Origin: an uncultured Muribaculaceae bacterium
GTDB lineage: Bacteria; Bacteroidota; Bacteroidia; Bacteroidales; Muribaculaceae
Length of the DNA stretch: 40,825 bases
NCBI GenBank assembly: GCA_947176745.1
Contig: CAMWRV010000024.1
Location: 1-40,825, forward strand
Reading direction: 5' to 3'
Positions 1 through 8,432 of the stretch are shown piece by piece. Positions within the stretch are counted from its first letter, which is position 1. Each line of letters begins with the position of its first letter. The notes beneath the pieces are model-generated. The model did not search any database, was not told where the DNA came from, and was given only the letters and a program-made list of their open reading frames with translations. A program made the position numbers and the translations under genes.

Positions 1-2
1 CA

Positions 3-65
3 TGGACGAGACAGAGCTCTCCAAACTCTTACCCTGCAACTACAAAAGCTAATGCTGACTTGTAA
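3..65 (+). CDS. C-terminal tail of an unidentified gene (partial)
   Basis: A strong plus-strand terminator begins at 54, so a plus-strand gene should end here. Two frames close in the right place. One ends with residues NADL and a TAA at 63-65. The other ends with NYKS and a TAA at 50-52. I prefer the first because its codons (GCT, ACT, TCT, CCT) resemble those of the SusC gene nearby, which looks like a highly expressed gene. Too little is present to identify the product, and the reading frame itself is uncertain. Confidence 0.3.
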   Translation, partial: WTRQSSPNSYPATTKANADL

Positions 66-89
66 ATCTATAATCAAGTCGGCTTTTTT
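54..89 (+). terminator. Rho-independent terminator of the partial plus-strand gene
   Basis: A 9-bp stem (54-62 pairing with 75-83, one G-U pair) closes a 12-nt loop and is followed by six T at 84-89. It faces the terminator of the SusC/SusD operon, as expected for convergent transcription units. Confidence 0.7.
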
Positions 90-104
90 CGGACGGATAC
101 TCTC

Positions 105-139
105 AAAAACAAAGAGAGCCGGTTTGCACCGGCTCTCTT
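105..139 (-). terminator. Rho-independent terminator of the SusC/SusD operon
   Basis: A perfect 12-bp stem (112-123 with 128-139) has a 4-nt loop. Read on the minus strand it is followed by a T-rich tract (TTTTT from 109 to 105). It lies 21 bp beyond the SusD stop codon. Confidence 0.8.
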
Positions 140-160
140 ATATTCTATATCAGACTTTTA

Positions 161-1993
161 TCAATTGATTGTGGGAAGAAGCGAGAGGTCGACTGCTGAA
201 TTGTACTGATACTCGCGAGCGGGGATTGCGAATCTCCATCCGTTGGAGTATTTCTGCGACATCATTTCTTCTGTAAGCTGCTCACCGGGAGCCCAGTTGC
301 CTGAATTCACGTCGCCGGCAACCCACTCTCTGTGCTCGTGACGGAGATTCCAGCGTTTGAGGCTTGTGAAGTTGTCGCCTTCGCCCCAAAGCTCGGCACG
401 GCGGCTGATACGGATCTCGTTGATGAGAGCGTCACCCGAAGATGTGCATACGTAACCGGGAACACGGAGCTTCTGGAAGTCCTCGAAGACTTTGGCGGCA
501 TTGGCATCACCGAGCTCGGCAAGAGCTTCGGCACGTGTCAGAGCCATCTCGGATGCGCGCATCCAGGGATAGCTGCCGTTTCCATAAGGAGATACTGCCC
601 AGAATTTGCACTGTGCGCCGAACGGCATGTTGACCGGAGTACCGTAAACCGTGTTACCTGCCGCGTCATTAGCGAGACGGACAGACTTCTGAGAGTTCTT
701 GATGCTTGAGGTCTCGTAATAATAATTGTAGAAGCCGTCTGAAGAAGTTATCGACGAGGCATCACCGGTGAAGACATTGTTCTTATAGTCAGAAAGCCAG
801 TTGACCACAGCATCGACCATGCCATAGTTGCTGTTGTTGCCGTTTCTCACATACACATTGGTGAATGTCATGTTGAGGAAAGCAGCGGGATTGACCATTT
901 TTTCATCCCAGAAAGATGCTGCTGTGAGCTTGCCGGGATTCTGGCGAGTGGAGAGAGCCTCGAGTTTGTCGGGCATCCAGAAGAATTTTCTGCGGAGGTC
1001 GTTCTGATCGAGCTGATTGTAGAGATCGATATTGATCGCGCCGGCGCCGAAGCCCCATGCGTTGATGTAGTTACCGTTGCAGGCATAGTGAGAGCCCCAC
1101 GACCAGTAGTATACACCATCCTCAGAAGGATTCATCGACCACATGAGGTCAGAGTTGTCAGAGAAGAAGCCTGCGAAGAGTTCCTTCTCACCCATTACAG
1201 TGTAACCGGCCATAGCAGCCTCAGCCTTGTCGGCGGCAGTGCGCCAGTCATGCTTCAGAAGAGCGGCGCGCGCCCAGGTGCCGTTGGCTACAGAAGCATC
1301 TACCTCGTATTTCGCGCTGCGCGACATGCCTGAGAGGGCGAAATATTCGATAGCTGTCTCGCAGTCGGAATAAATGCAGTCGAGCACTTCGTTCATGGTT
1401 ACCAGAGGCATGTCGTCGTTAGTAGGCTCGGTGCGGAGCACGATGCAATATGCGTTGCCGTTGTCAGAATCCTCCCAGCGGTTGCCGAAATAGGTGAGCA
1501 GCTTGGTGTAGGCGTGCGCACGCATAGTCAGAGCCGAGGCCACGTAGAAAAGGGTCGACTTGTCGATTTCGTTGATATCCTCATCCGGAAGAGCCGCGAT
1601 GATACGGTTGGCCTGTCCGATAAGGCCGTAATAATACGACCAGGTGAAGTTTGCCGGGAACTCAGTGGCACTGTTCATACGGGGCCACACCACCATACCT
1701 GCATTGGCCGGGTTGTTCCAGAGACCAGAAGCGAGGTCGTTACCCATACAGTCGTTCATGAGGTAGGAGATGTAGGCCTCACCACAGTCCTGGTTGAAGT
1801 CGATACCGCTGTACTGCGTATTCATACTCTCATACAGACCCGCGAGAGCGGTGCCAAGAACCGACGGATCCTCAAGCTGGGTTTCATTGATGTCGGTCAC
1901 AGGCTTCACGTCAAGATAGTCGCTCGAGCATCCTGTGAGGACACCGGCAGCAGCGACAGCCGCGAGACCTATATATAATGATTTGATATTCAT
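161..1993 (-). CDS. SusD/RagB-family nutrient-binding outer-membrane lipoprotein
   Basis: Surface-exposed lipoprotein that closes over a SusC-type TonB-dependent transporter as a lid and binds the oligosaccharide or peptide cargo. The 610-residue product starts with a lipoprotein signal (LTGC, lipidated Cys22), followed by a short polar linker. The SusD hallmarks are visible: a helical TPR-like core with an early region like other SusD proteins (around residues 45-65), and a C-terminal segment with the family pattern of a RAEAL helix, then an RRAELWGEG motif and a terminal part rich in aromatic residues. The start is the ATG 27 bp downstream of the SusC stop, so the two are surely co-transcribed. 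The substrate cannot be read from sequence. No glycoside hydrolase, sigma/anti-sigma pair or hybrid sensor sits beside it, so calling it a glycan rather than a peptide importer would be a guess. Confidence 0.95.
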   Translation of the reverse strand: MNIKSLYIGLAAVAAAGVLTGCSSDYLDVKPVTDINETQLEDPSVLGTALAGLYESMNTQYSGIDFNQDCGEAYISYLMNDCMGNDLASGLWNNPANAGMVVWPRMNSATEFPANFTWSYYYGLIGQANRIIAALPDEDINEIDKSTLFYVASALTMRAHAYTKLLTYFGNRWEDSDNGNAYCIVLRTEPTNDDMPLVTMNEVLDCIYSDCETAIEYFALSGMSRSAKYEVDASVANGTWARAALLKHDWRTAADKAEAAMAGYTVMGEKELFAGFFSDNSDLMWSMNPSEDGVYYWSWGSHYACNGNYINAWGFGAGAINIDLYNQLDQNDLRRKFFWMPDKLEALSTRQNPGKLTAASFWDEKMVNPAAFLNMTFTNVYVRNGNNSNYGMVDAVVNWLSDYKNNVFTGDASSITSSDGFYNYYYETSSIKNSQKSVRLANDAAGNTVYGTPVNMPFGAQCKFWAVSPYGNGSYPWMRASEMALTRAEALAELGDANAAKVFEDFQKLRVPGYVCTSSGDALINEIRISRRAELWGEGDNFTSLKRWNLRHEHREWVAGDVNSGNWAPGEQLTEEMMSQKYSNGWRFAIPAREYQYNSAVDLSLLPTIN

Positions 1994-2020
1994 ATCTTTT
2001 AATGTTGATTAAAGTAAAAC

Positions 2021-5000
2021 TTAGAATCTTACACTGAGCTGGAACGTATATGTTCTCGCGGGCTGGTAGTAAGCGCCGTTCGATCCGACCACACTACCGA
2101 TGGCAGCCTCGGGATTGAGACCTTTTCTTGCAGTCGCGATAAACGCATTCTCCATGAGGAATCCAACGTTGATGCCTTTAAGCTTCATGGCGTCAGTCCA
2201 CTTTGAAGGAAGATCATAAGAAAGGTTGATGTTCTTCAGAGTGAGATAGCTGCCGCTTGTAAGGAAGCGAGAGGAGTTGATGTCGTTGTTGTCGGTAGCA
2301 TACTGCGAGTTGAACGACGGAGTGGCGTTGGCGTTGAGACGGTCAGCAGAGTCGGCAGTCATGCCTTCGGGAGCCTCGATCCAAGAATTGAGAACATCCT
2401 TGTGAAGAGCCTGGGGAGCCTGAGTGTTCATGCTCATCAGAGTAGCGTAGTTCGAGTCAAACACCTTGCCGCCGAGGCTGTAGGTGAAGAGAAGACCGAG
2501 ATTCAGACCTTTCCAAGAAACATTTGTGCCGAAAGAGCCGTATACGGTGGGGAGCTTGGTGCCGCAGAGGACACGGCCGGCGTATGTGGTCTTGTAAGTA
2601 TAGGGCACACCGTCGATCTCGACATAGCAACCTGCTGCTTTGGCAGATGCCACGGTCGATTCCCAAAGAGACTGATTGTAAGTGCGGTTACCGCCGCGCT
2701 CGTAAGTATAGAAATCGGGAGAATCCGGATTCATCTTATAGAGCGAGCGACCTGTGAGCATATCTACACCTGCGTATTCGTAACGGTAGTTCTCATAACG
2801 GCTCTGACCCTGGAAGAGAGCAGATGAGGGAATATCCATGTCGTAGGGAAGCTTCACGATCTCGTTCTTGATGAAAGAGAAGTCACAGTTGAAATTCCAC
2901 TTCACGTTGGCGTTTCTGATAATGTCAACGCCGAACTGGAGCTCCCAACCGGTATTCTTCATCTCACCGATGTTGGTAAGGATCGAAGGATTGTAACCCG
3001 ACGCATCGAGGTTGCCGACAGAAGAGGGAAGAGCGAGCGAGTAGATCAGGTCAGCGTTTCTCTTGTCGAAATAACCGATGCTGAAAGTGAAACGGTCATT
3101 GAAAAGAGAACCTTCGAGAGCGACGTCGAGAGTGTTGGTCGACTCCCACTTCAGATCGGGAGCTGCGAGCTGCGAAGGAATGAGCTTGCCGTTGTAAGAC
3201 CAGTCGTAGAGAGTGAGGTAGTTGTAATATGAACATGCCTGGTTGTTACCTACCGTACCGTAAGCTGCGCGGAGTTTGAGGTAGTTGACCCAGTCGAGGT
3301 TCTGCATGAACTTCTCCTTGCTGATGATCCAGCTTGCGCCGACCGACCAGAACCAACCCCAACGCTTGTCTTTTGCAAACTGCGAGCTACCGTCGCGGCT
3401 GAGAGAAACCTCGCCGAAATATTTCTGGTCATAGTTGTAACGGGCACGTCCGAGGTAAGTCTCGGTTGCATAGCCCTGCTCGCTCTCGAGCGCGATCGCA
3501 CCATCCTCGGCGTTGAAGTTACCAAGAGCGTATACACCGTCGATCTTCTGACCCTGGACATTGATATATGAATATCCGAGGCCCATCATATTGTTCTCGT
3601 GGTTGAGGACAACATCGACATGGTTCAGACCGTAGTCATGACTCCAGTTAAGCATCTGAGAGAAGTTGTAGCTCCATGTCTTGTCGAACTCTTCGCTGAG
3701 CGCACCGATGCCGTACTGCGAACCCACAAGGTTTGAAGAATAGTTCTTCGATGTAGTCATGTTACGGTACATGCCTCCGCGAACAGTCACCTCGAAGTCG
3801 TAGGGAAGAATGGCAGTACCATAGAGAGAACCGTCGACTGTGAGACTCTCGTTTCTGATCTTGTTAGCCTTTGTAGACCAGAGAAGATGATCTGTCGCGC
3901 TGTTGAAGCCTGTAGTGCTGTAGACAGGATTACCGTCCTCGTAGATTATATTACCATCCTCATCATGAGCATATATGGGCTGGATGGGGGCATAGAACTC
4001 GGTAAGGAACGGGTTGACTACCGAATTGAGGCTCGAAGAAGAGACATTGGCAGTGGATCCCTTAGAATATGCTGCAGAAAGGTTAACACCTGCACGGAAG
4101 TAAGATACAGGATTGAAGTTGGTGTTGAGGCGACCGGTATAACGCTTGAAATCAGTCTCAATCACGTAACCGCTCTGATCGAGATAACCCATAGAAGCGA
4201 AAATGTCGAATTTGTCGGTCGAACCGGCTGCATTGATATTATACTCCTCGCGGAAACCGGTTCTTGTGATAGCATCCCACCAGTCGAGGTCAGTATAGCC
4301 GGGGAGAATACCTACGCCGGATCTGATCATGCCGTTTTCATCGAAGATCTCTGAACTGAGAGCGGGAGTCCATGTTCCGTCGGCATTCTGCACACCGTAG
4401 ATATTGACATCCTTACAGTAGCCTGAGATAAATCTGTCTTTATTGGAAGCAAGAGCATCGGCATATGAAACTCCGGTCGAAGAAGCGATACCGCTTACAT
4501 AACCGCGGAGAGACTGCTCCATCCACTGATTTGCGTCAAGACGGTCGTAGAGGGGAAGAGCAAGTCCGTAAGCACCCCAGTTCATCTGGAGGTTGACATC
4601 GATTCTGCCCTGGCCTTTGGCTTTCTTGGTCGTGATGATGACAACACCGTTGGCACCGCGGCTACCATAAAGAGCGCAAGAAGCGGCATCCTTAAGCACA
4701 GACATCGACTCAACGTCAGCAGGGTTGATATCTGCGATGTCACCGTTGTATACAATACCGTCCACTACGTAGAGAGGACCCTGGGCACTGTTTGTAAACG
4801 AGTTGAAACCACGGATACGAATTGTAGGAGAAGATCCGGGATAACCGGTAGAGCTGTTGACGCTTACACCGGGAGCACTACCCTCGAGGGCTGTAGTCAC
4901 CGATGTCACGGGACGCTCGTCGATATCCTTGGAGCCCACAACAGCCACAGAACCTGTCAGAGACTCTTTGTTTGCAGTACCGTAAGCCACGACCACAAGG

Positions 5001-5305
5001 TCATCAAGGTTAGTCGAAGAAGATGACAGGCGCACGGTCATATTGTCGTGCAGAGCCACAGTCTGCTCCTTGTAGCCTACATAAGACACTTTGACAGACT
5101 TTACGCTTGCCGGGACGCTGATGGTAAAGTTACCGTCAATGTCAGTGGCGGCACCCTGGCCACCGCCGATCGGCATGACTGTTGCGCCGATAAGAGGCTC
5201 GTTGTTGGCCGCATCGACTACTGATCCGCTGTATGTCCGGTTCTGGGCCATAAGGCTCCAACTGACCGCACAAAGCGTCATCAAGATTAAAAAGAGTTTT
5301 CTCAT
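2021..5305 (-). CDS. SusC/RagA-family TonB-dependent outer-membrane transporter
   Basis: TonB-dependent importer, partner of the SusD lipoprotein encoded just downstream. The 1094-residue protein begins with a signal peptide ending near AQN (about residue 20). Then comes a carboxypeptidase-regulatory-like beta-sandwich (about 22-100, with PLIGATV, DIDGNF and VSYVGYKEQTV). A TonB-box-like stretch follows (LDDLVVVAYG, where E is more usual before VVV), then the plug domain (about 115-225, with RIRGFNS, PLYVVDGI, VLKDAASCALYGSRGANGVV), then the barrel, ending in an aromatic terminus (LSVRF). No STN signalling domain is present, so it should not drive an anti-sigma cascade directly. Codons ending in T (GCT, GGT, ACT) suggest high expression. 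The ATG start follows a leader of about 150 nt downstream of a clear Bacteroides-type promoter. Confidence 0.96.
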   Translation of the reverse strand: MRKLFLILMTLCAVSWSLMAQNRTYSGSVVDAANNEPLIGATVMPIGGGQGAATDIDGNFTISVPASVKSVKVSYVGYKEQTVALHDNMTVRLSSSSTNLDDLVVVAYGTANKESLTGSVAVVGSKDIDERPVTSVTTALEGSAPGVSVNSSTGYPGSSPTIRIRGFNSFTNSAQGPLYVVDGIVYNGDIADINPADVESMSVLKDAASCALYGSRGANGVVIITTKKAKGQGRIDVNLQMNWGAYGLALPLYDRLDANQWMEQSLRGYVSGIASSTGVSYADALASNKDRFISGYCKDVNIYGVQNADGTWTPALSSEIFDENGMIRSGVGILPGYTDLDWWDAITRTGFREEYNINAAGSTDKFDIFASMGYLDQSGYVIETDFKRYTGRLNTNFNPVSYFRAGVNLSAAYSKGSTANVSSSSLNSVVNPFLTEFYAPIQPIYAHDEDGNIIYEDGNPVYSTTGFNSATDHLLWSTKANKIRNESLTVDGSLYGTAILPYDFEVTVRGGMYRNMTTSKNYSSNLVGSQYGIGALSEEFDKTWSYNFSQMLNWSHDYGLNHVDVVLNHENNMMGLGYSYINVQGQKIDGVYALGNFNAEDGAIALESEQGYATETYLGRARYNYDQKYFGEVSLSRDGSSQFAKDKRWGWFWSVGASWIISKEKFMQNLDWVNYLKLRAAYGTVGNNQACSYYNYLTLYDWSYNGKLIPSQLAAPDLKWESTNTLDVALEGSLFNDRFTFSIGYFDKRNADLIYSLALPSSVGNLDASGYNPSILTNIGEMKNTGWELQFGVDIIRNANVKWNFNCDFSFIKNEIVKLPYDMDIPSSALFQGQSRYENYRYEYAGVDMLTGRSLYKMNPDSPDFYTYERGGNRTYNQSLWESTVASAKAAGCYVEIDGVPYTYKTTYAGRVLCGTKLPTVYGSFGTNVSWKGLNLGLLFTYSLGGKVFDSNYATLMSMNTQAPQALHKDVLNSWIEAPEGMTADSADRLNANATPSFNSQYATDNNDINSSRFLTSGSYLTLKNINLSYDLPSKWTDAMKLKGINVGFLMENAFIATARKGLNPEAAIGSVVGSNGAYYQPARTYTFQLSVRF

Positions 5306-5459
5306 ACCTTAATTTGTTAGTTAAGTTATTAATTGTATACCTTGTCTCTTTGATTCAACCTCGGAAATCTTCTGAAACCGATGGATCCGGAAGTGCTTGT
5401 GGCATATCTTACACCCGATATCCAAATGTTAAAAAGTCTACAGATTTCTTTAGTAATCG

Positions 5460-5491
5460 CAAATTTAAAATTTTATAACAAATAATCCAAA
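5460..5491 (-). promoter_or_regulatory. Bacteroides-type promoter of the SusC/SusD operon
   Basis: Read on the minus strand there is a -33 TTTG (5491-5488), a 20-nt spacer and a -7 TAAATTTG (5467-5460), an exact match to the Bacteroides housekeeping consensus TTTG-N19-21-TAnnTTTG. The predicted transcript start is near 5455, giving a leader of about 150 nt. Confidence 0.8.
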
Positions 5492-5583
5492 TTTTCGAGG
5501 ACATTTTAACAAATAAATTTGTTTTGCAATCTGCACATTTCGGCTTGAAATGAGCAATCTTTGCAATGCATGGTTAAAATCTG

Positions 5584-5620
5584 AAAAGAAAAAACCATTT
5601 TGCCATGACAAAATGGTTTT
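5584..5620 (-). terminator. Rho-independent terminator of the T9SS gene block
   Basis: A perfect 12-bp inverted repeat (5591-5602 with 5609-5620) has a 6-nt loop. Read on the minus strand it runs into TTTTTTCTTTT. It starts 29 bp past the gldN stop codon and would insulate the SusC promoter from upstream read-through. Confidence 0.85.
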
Positions 5621-5648
5621 TCACGATATAAATATTGCAGGAAATGTA

Positions 5649-6782
5649 TCACTTTTTGCGTCTTCTTACAGACTTCTCGGCACTCGAATTCGGTGTATTT
5701 CCCCCTGATCCACCGGAAGATACCTTCGGTTTTTTGGTGGTACGCTTGCGTGTGGACTTGCGAGATGACGCTTTTTTTGTCTGTGTTACTGTTTTGTCCT
5801 CTACTACCGTACGGTCGGGGATGGTGTCGCCGGCCGCGAGAGCTGCGGCAATCGCCTCCTCGCGCTCCTTCTGGGCGAGGTATTCCTCACGCGTCGGCAC
5901 CCACATGTCTTTGCCGTAGCTTCGGAGCCGGTTGTCGATGCTGTCCTGGGCGCGGGCGAGATCGTCAGGATCGGGATACATCTGCATCATCGAGAGATTT
6001 CGCAGGTTGCGGGTCTTGTAGATCTCGCCGTCGTACATGCCAAGGTTGAAGTAGTCGTCGATCGAATACTGCGGCAGGTTGTTGTCGTCAGAAAGAAAAA
6101 CGTATTGTGAGGCGAGATATGGGCGCAACTGGTCGTAGCGGACCCAGAACATCGGATATTTCGACTCACCGCCGAAATCGCTCGCACGGTTGAGCACGGG
6201 GCAGATCGCCTCGACACGCGTCTTCATGCGGTTGGAGCGGCGGTCGAATTCCCACTTCTCTATAATATAATAGTTGAGAACCTGCCCGGTCGGAACATCG
6301 GCTTCCTCGATCACATATTTCGGATTGCGCTCCGACGTGCCACGGCCCGCCGTATAGTATATGCCGAAACGGTCGAGCATGTCGGCTACATTGACCTTAT
6401 ACTGGTCGGAGAAGACTTCGCGTCCGTCAAGATACTCGTAGGCGGGAACGGACCCGTCGACCACGAGGTCGAGAATCAGCCTGAAGAGATTCTTCTGACC
6501 GTCGATAACATCCTCCGGGTAATAGAGCGGGGTGTTCTCCGGCTTCGACAGATCGAGCTGACGGTATATCTCGCGCATGTAGGCGAGGTCAGCGTCGTGC
6601 GGCTCGCGGGTTGTGAAGAAACCCTGCATGCGGTCGGTTACGGCACCGGCCTTGTTTTCGGCATTCTTCTTGTCGCGGTCCGACCGTTTGCGCACACCGC
6701 CGGCGTTCTCGACCTGAGCCACGCCTGCAACGGCGAATGCCGCCGCGGCTGTGAAAAGGAGTATTTTGCGATATATTTTCAT
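5649..6782 (-). CDS. gldN: GldN/PorN, type IX secretion ring protein
   Basis: Periplasmic component of the T9SS/gliding apparatus. In the family, GldN (PorN) associates with the lipoprotein GldK (PorK) to form large rings under the outer membrane, which couple to the GldL-GldM motor. The 377-residue product has a signal peptide (cut after about residue 22, AGVAQ). It carries the family's conserved core, including LYYPEDVIDGQKNLFRL (about 80-97), the YYIIEKWEFDRRSN region (about 170-184) and the ISDY-type segment YSIDDYFNLGMYDGEIYK. The tail after about residue 325 is low-complexity and strongly basic (Lys/Arg/Ser/Thr/Gly), longer and more charged than I would expect, and likely disordered. 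Last gene of the block, 30 bp after gldM and just before a strong terminator. Confidence 0.92.
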   Translation of the reverse strand: MKIYRKILLFTAAAAFAVAGVAQVENAGGVRKRSDRDKKNAENKAGAVTDRMQGFFTTREPHDADLAYMREIYRQLDLSKPENTPLYYPEDVIDGQKNLFRLILDLVVDGSVPAYEYLDGREVFSDQYKVNVADMLDRFGIYYTAGRGTSERNPKYVIEEADVPTGQVLNYYIIEKWEFDRRSNRMKTRVEAICPVLNRASDFGGESKYPMFWVRYDQLRPYLASQYVFLSDDNNLPQYSIDDYFNLGMYDGEIYKTRNLRNLSMMQMYPDPDDLARAQDSIDNRLRSYGKDMWVPTREEYLAQKEREEAIAAALAAGDTIPDRTVVEDKTVTQTKKASSRKSTRKRTTKKPKVSSGGSGGNTPNSSAEKSVRRRKK

Positions 6783-6812
6783 AACTGCTTGTGGAACGGG
6801 CTTTGAGTCCGG

Positions 6813-8390
6813 TTAATTAAGTTTGACCTGCATGGGCGGTATGTCGCGTGTTATGCCGTCGGGGCCTTTTGCCCTGACATCTGAGATAAAGAAAGTCTTG
6901 CCGGCCTTGAGACGCTTGAACTGCTCCTTCTGGCGTGCGGAGAACCGGCTGCCGTCGGAAACCTCGGGAATGGCGTTGCCCATCTGGTCGTAGAACACGG
7001 TCGAGAAAGAGACGACCGAATAGTTGACATTGAGAATATCGTCGTCGATCGCAGCTCCGAGACCTTCTGCACTCATCAGCGCGGCCTTAGATATGCTTCT
7101 CGGCGATCCTTTGTAATGCACTGTATTGCCGGAACCATCCTTGACCGGCAGATATACTGTCGGGTCAGGCAGCTTGCGGACACGGAAAGTCATCGAACCG
7201 ACATTCATGGAGCGTCCGTCCATCTGCGCTGTAACGGAGATCACGGCTTCCGAACCCACCTGACCGGGATGCGCCACCCACAGGTCGCCGTTGCGCGTAA
7301 GCGAACCGTTGGTCATCGTGGCCGACACGGCATTCATAGGCACACCGGGCACAGAGATGCTTATCGGGTTCTCGATTCCGGCGTAGAGCACATTCATCAT
7401 CGTCGGCGAGATGGTGGCCATCGGTTCGATGACGGTATAGGAAGATTTGAAAGGACGCTTGTCGACCGATCCGTCACCACGTGCCACCTCTATATATCCG
7501 GAATAATCGTGGGTTCCGACCGAACCGGGAACGAACTCATAGAGGCCGTCGGCATTGTTGAGGCGCGAGCCGTTGACATATACGACCGGCCGCTGCGTGG
7601 TGTCGATGGCTGCCAGCACGATATTGGCCGAGTATTTTCCGCCGCGGATTATCATGTTGGAGTTCGGGATGACGTATGCGTTAAGCTCGTTAACGCGCAC
7701 GTCGCCTATGTCGACGTTGGTAATGAGACTCGACAGAGCCTCCGACTCGGCCTGACGGATATCGTTCTGCAACTTTGTGAGCATGGTCACAGCCGCGACC
7801 GCCGGCATATTCTCGAACATTTTCTGCTCCCACACGGTAGGACCGACCTCTCCGGGACGGTTTACGACCTTTGTCGAGAGCATCTCGGCGACAGAGACTT
7901 TCTTGGCGGAATCGGCCACAAGACCTGTAACATAATCGCGGAACGCCTCTACATCGCCGCGCAAGGCGCGACCGCGCGCTGTAGCGGGGTTAAGCATCGT
8001 GACCGACGCTGCCTCGAGATCGTCGTTATTCTTTATATCATGGTAGTCGCCATCCTTGCCGTCGGCAGCGACTGCTATAGCGGTCTTCAGTTCCTCGATT
8101 TTGTTGTAGAGGGCTTCGGAACGCTTGCGCAGTTCGACGCCACGGTCGTACCACACGCCGGCTTTCTCCGGATTGCGTCCGTAGATATCCTCAAGATAGC
8201 GAAACTGCACCTCGTTGCGGGCCGACATGTTGAGATTGGTGCGGTGTATTCCGTCCTGCACCTGACTGAAACCGTTGAGCACATCGCTCGACACATTGAG
8301 CGCGAGCATCGCCGTGAGGACGATATACATAAGGTTGATCATCCTCTGGCGCGGCGACATGCGCGCGACATTATTACCTCCTCCGGCCAT
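6813..8390 (-). CDS. gldM: GldM/PorM, type IX secretion motor protein
   Basis: Inner-membrane protein with a long periplasmic shaft. In known T9SS structures a GldM dimer sits inside a GldL pentamer, and proton flow is thought to turn or flex the shaft to drive secretion. The 525-residue product has a short N-terminal cytoplasmic part (MSPRQRMINL), one membrane helix (about residues 17-37, LMYIVLTAMLALNVSSDVL) and then about 490 periplasmic residues. These comprise a helical first domain (about 40-225) followed by Ig-like beta domains (for example VNGSRLNNADGLYEFVPGSVG, ISISVPGVP and FRVRKLPDPTVYL). Length matches the family. It lies 42 bp after gldL and 30 bp before gldN. Its GldL partner is duplicated internally, which makes this GldM useful for testing whether that GldL can still assemble with it. 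Confidence 0.95.
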   Translation of the reverse strand: MAGGGNNVARMSPRQRMINLMYIVLTAMLALNVSSDVLNGFSQVQDGIHRTNLNMSARNEVQFRYLEDIYGRNPEKAGVWYDRGVELRKRSEALYNKIEELKTAIAVAADGKDGDYHDIKNNDDLEAASVTMLNPATARGRALRGDVEAFRDYVTGLVADSAKKVSVAEMLSTKVVNRPGEVGPTVWEQKMFENMPAVAAVTMLTKLQNDIRQAESEALSSLITNVDIGDVRVNELNAYVIPNSNMIIRGGKYSANIVLAAIDTTQRPVVYVNGSRLNNADGLYEFVPGSVGTHDYSGYIEVARGDGSVDKRPFKSSYTVIEPMATISPTMMNVLYAGIENPISISVPGVPMNAVSATMTNGSLTRNGDLWVAHPGQVGSEAVISVTAQMDGRSMNVGSMTFRVRKLPDPTVYLPVKDGSGNTVHYKGSPRSISKAALMSAEGLGAAIDDDILNVNYSVVSFSTVFYDQMGNAIPEVSDGSRFSARQKEQFKRLKAGKTFFISDVRAKGPDGITRDIPPMQVKLN

Positions 8391-8432
8391 TGTCTTTGAA
8401 TTGTCTTGTTAGGTTATCGGACCGGAAAGCGG

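Larger units (their letters stand above)
5306..5648. other. Intergenic region: SusC promoter and leader, plus the T9SS terminator
   Basis: This 343-bp AT-rich gap holds, from left to right, the SusC 5' leader, the SusC promoter and the terminator of the T9SS gene block. On the minus strand the leader (about 5306-5453) can fold a hairpin around 5359-5384, with TCGG pairing to CCGA and flanking CC/GG pairs. I see no open reading frame worth annotating here and no known riboswitch. Confidence 0.6.

Noticed and set aside
161-5305. The SusC/SusD pair as part of a starch utilisation locus with the amylase and pullulanase
   Set aside because: The enzymes lie 25-40 kb away on other transcription units and no regulator of the SusR type is seen nearby, so substrate linkage is not supported by position.
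7116-8399. Long open frame on the plus strand opposite gldM, 427 codons
   Set aside because: It lies entirely antisense to a well-supported gldM, its translation is rich in His/Arg/Asp with no family resemblance, and such frames are common opposite GC-rich codons.
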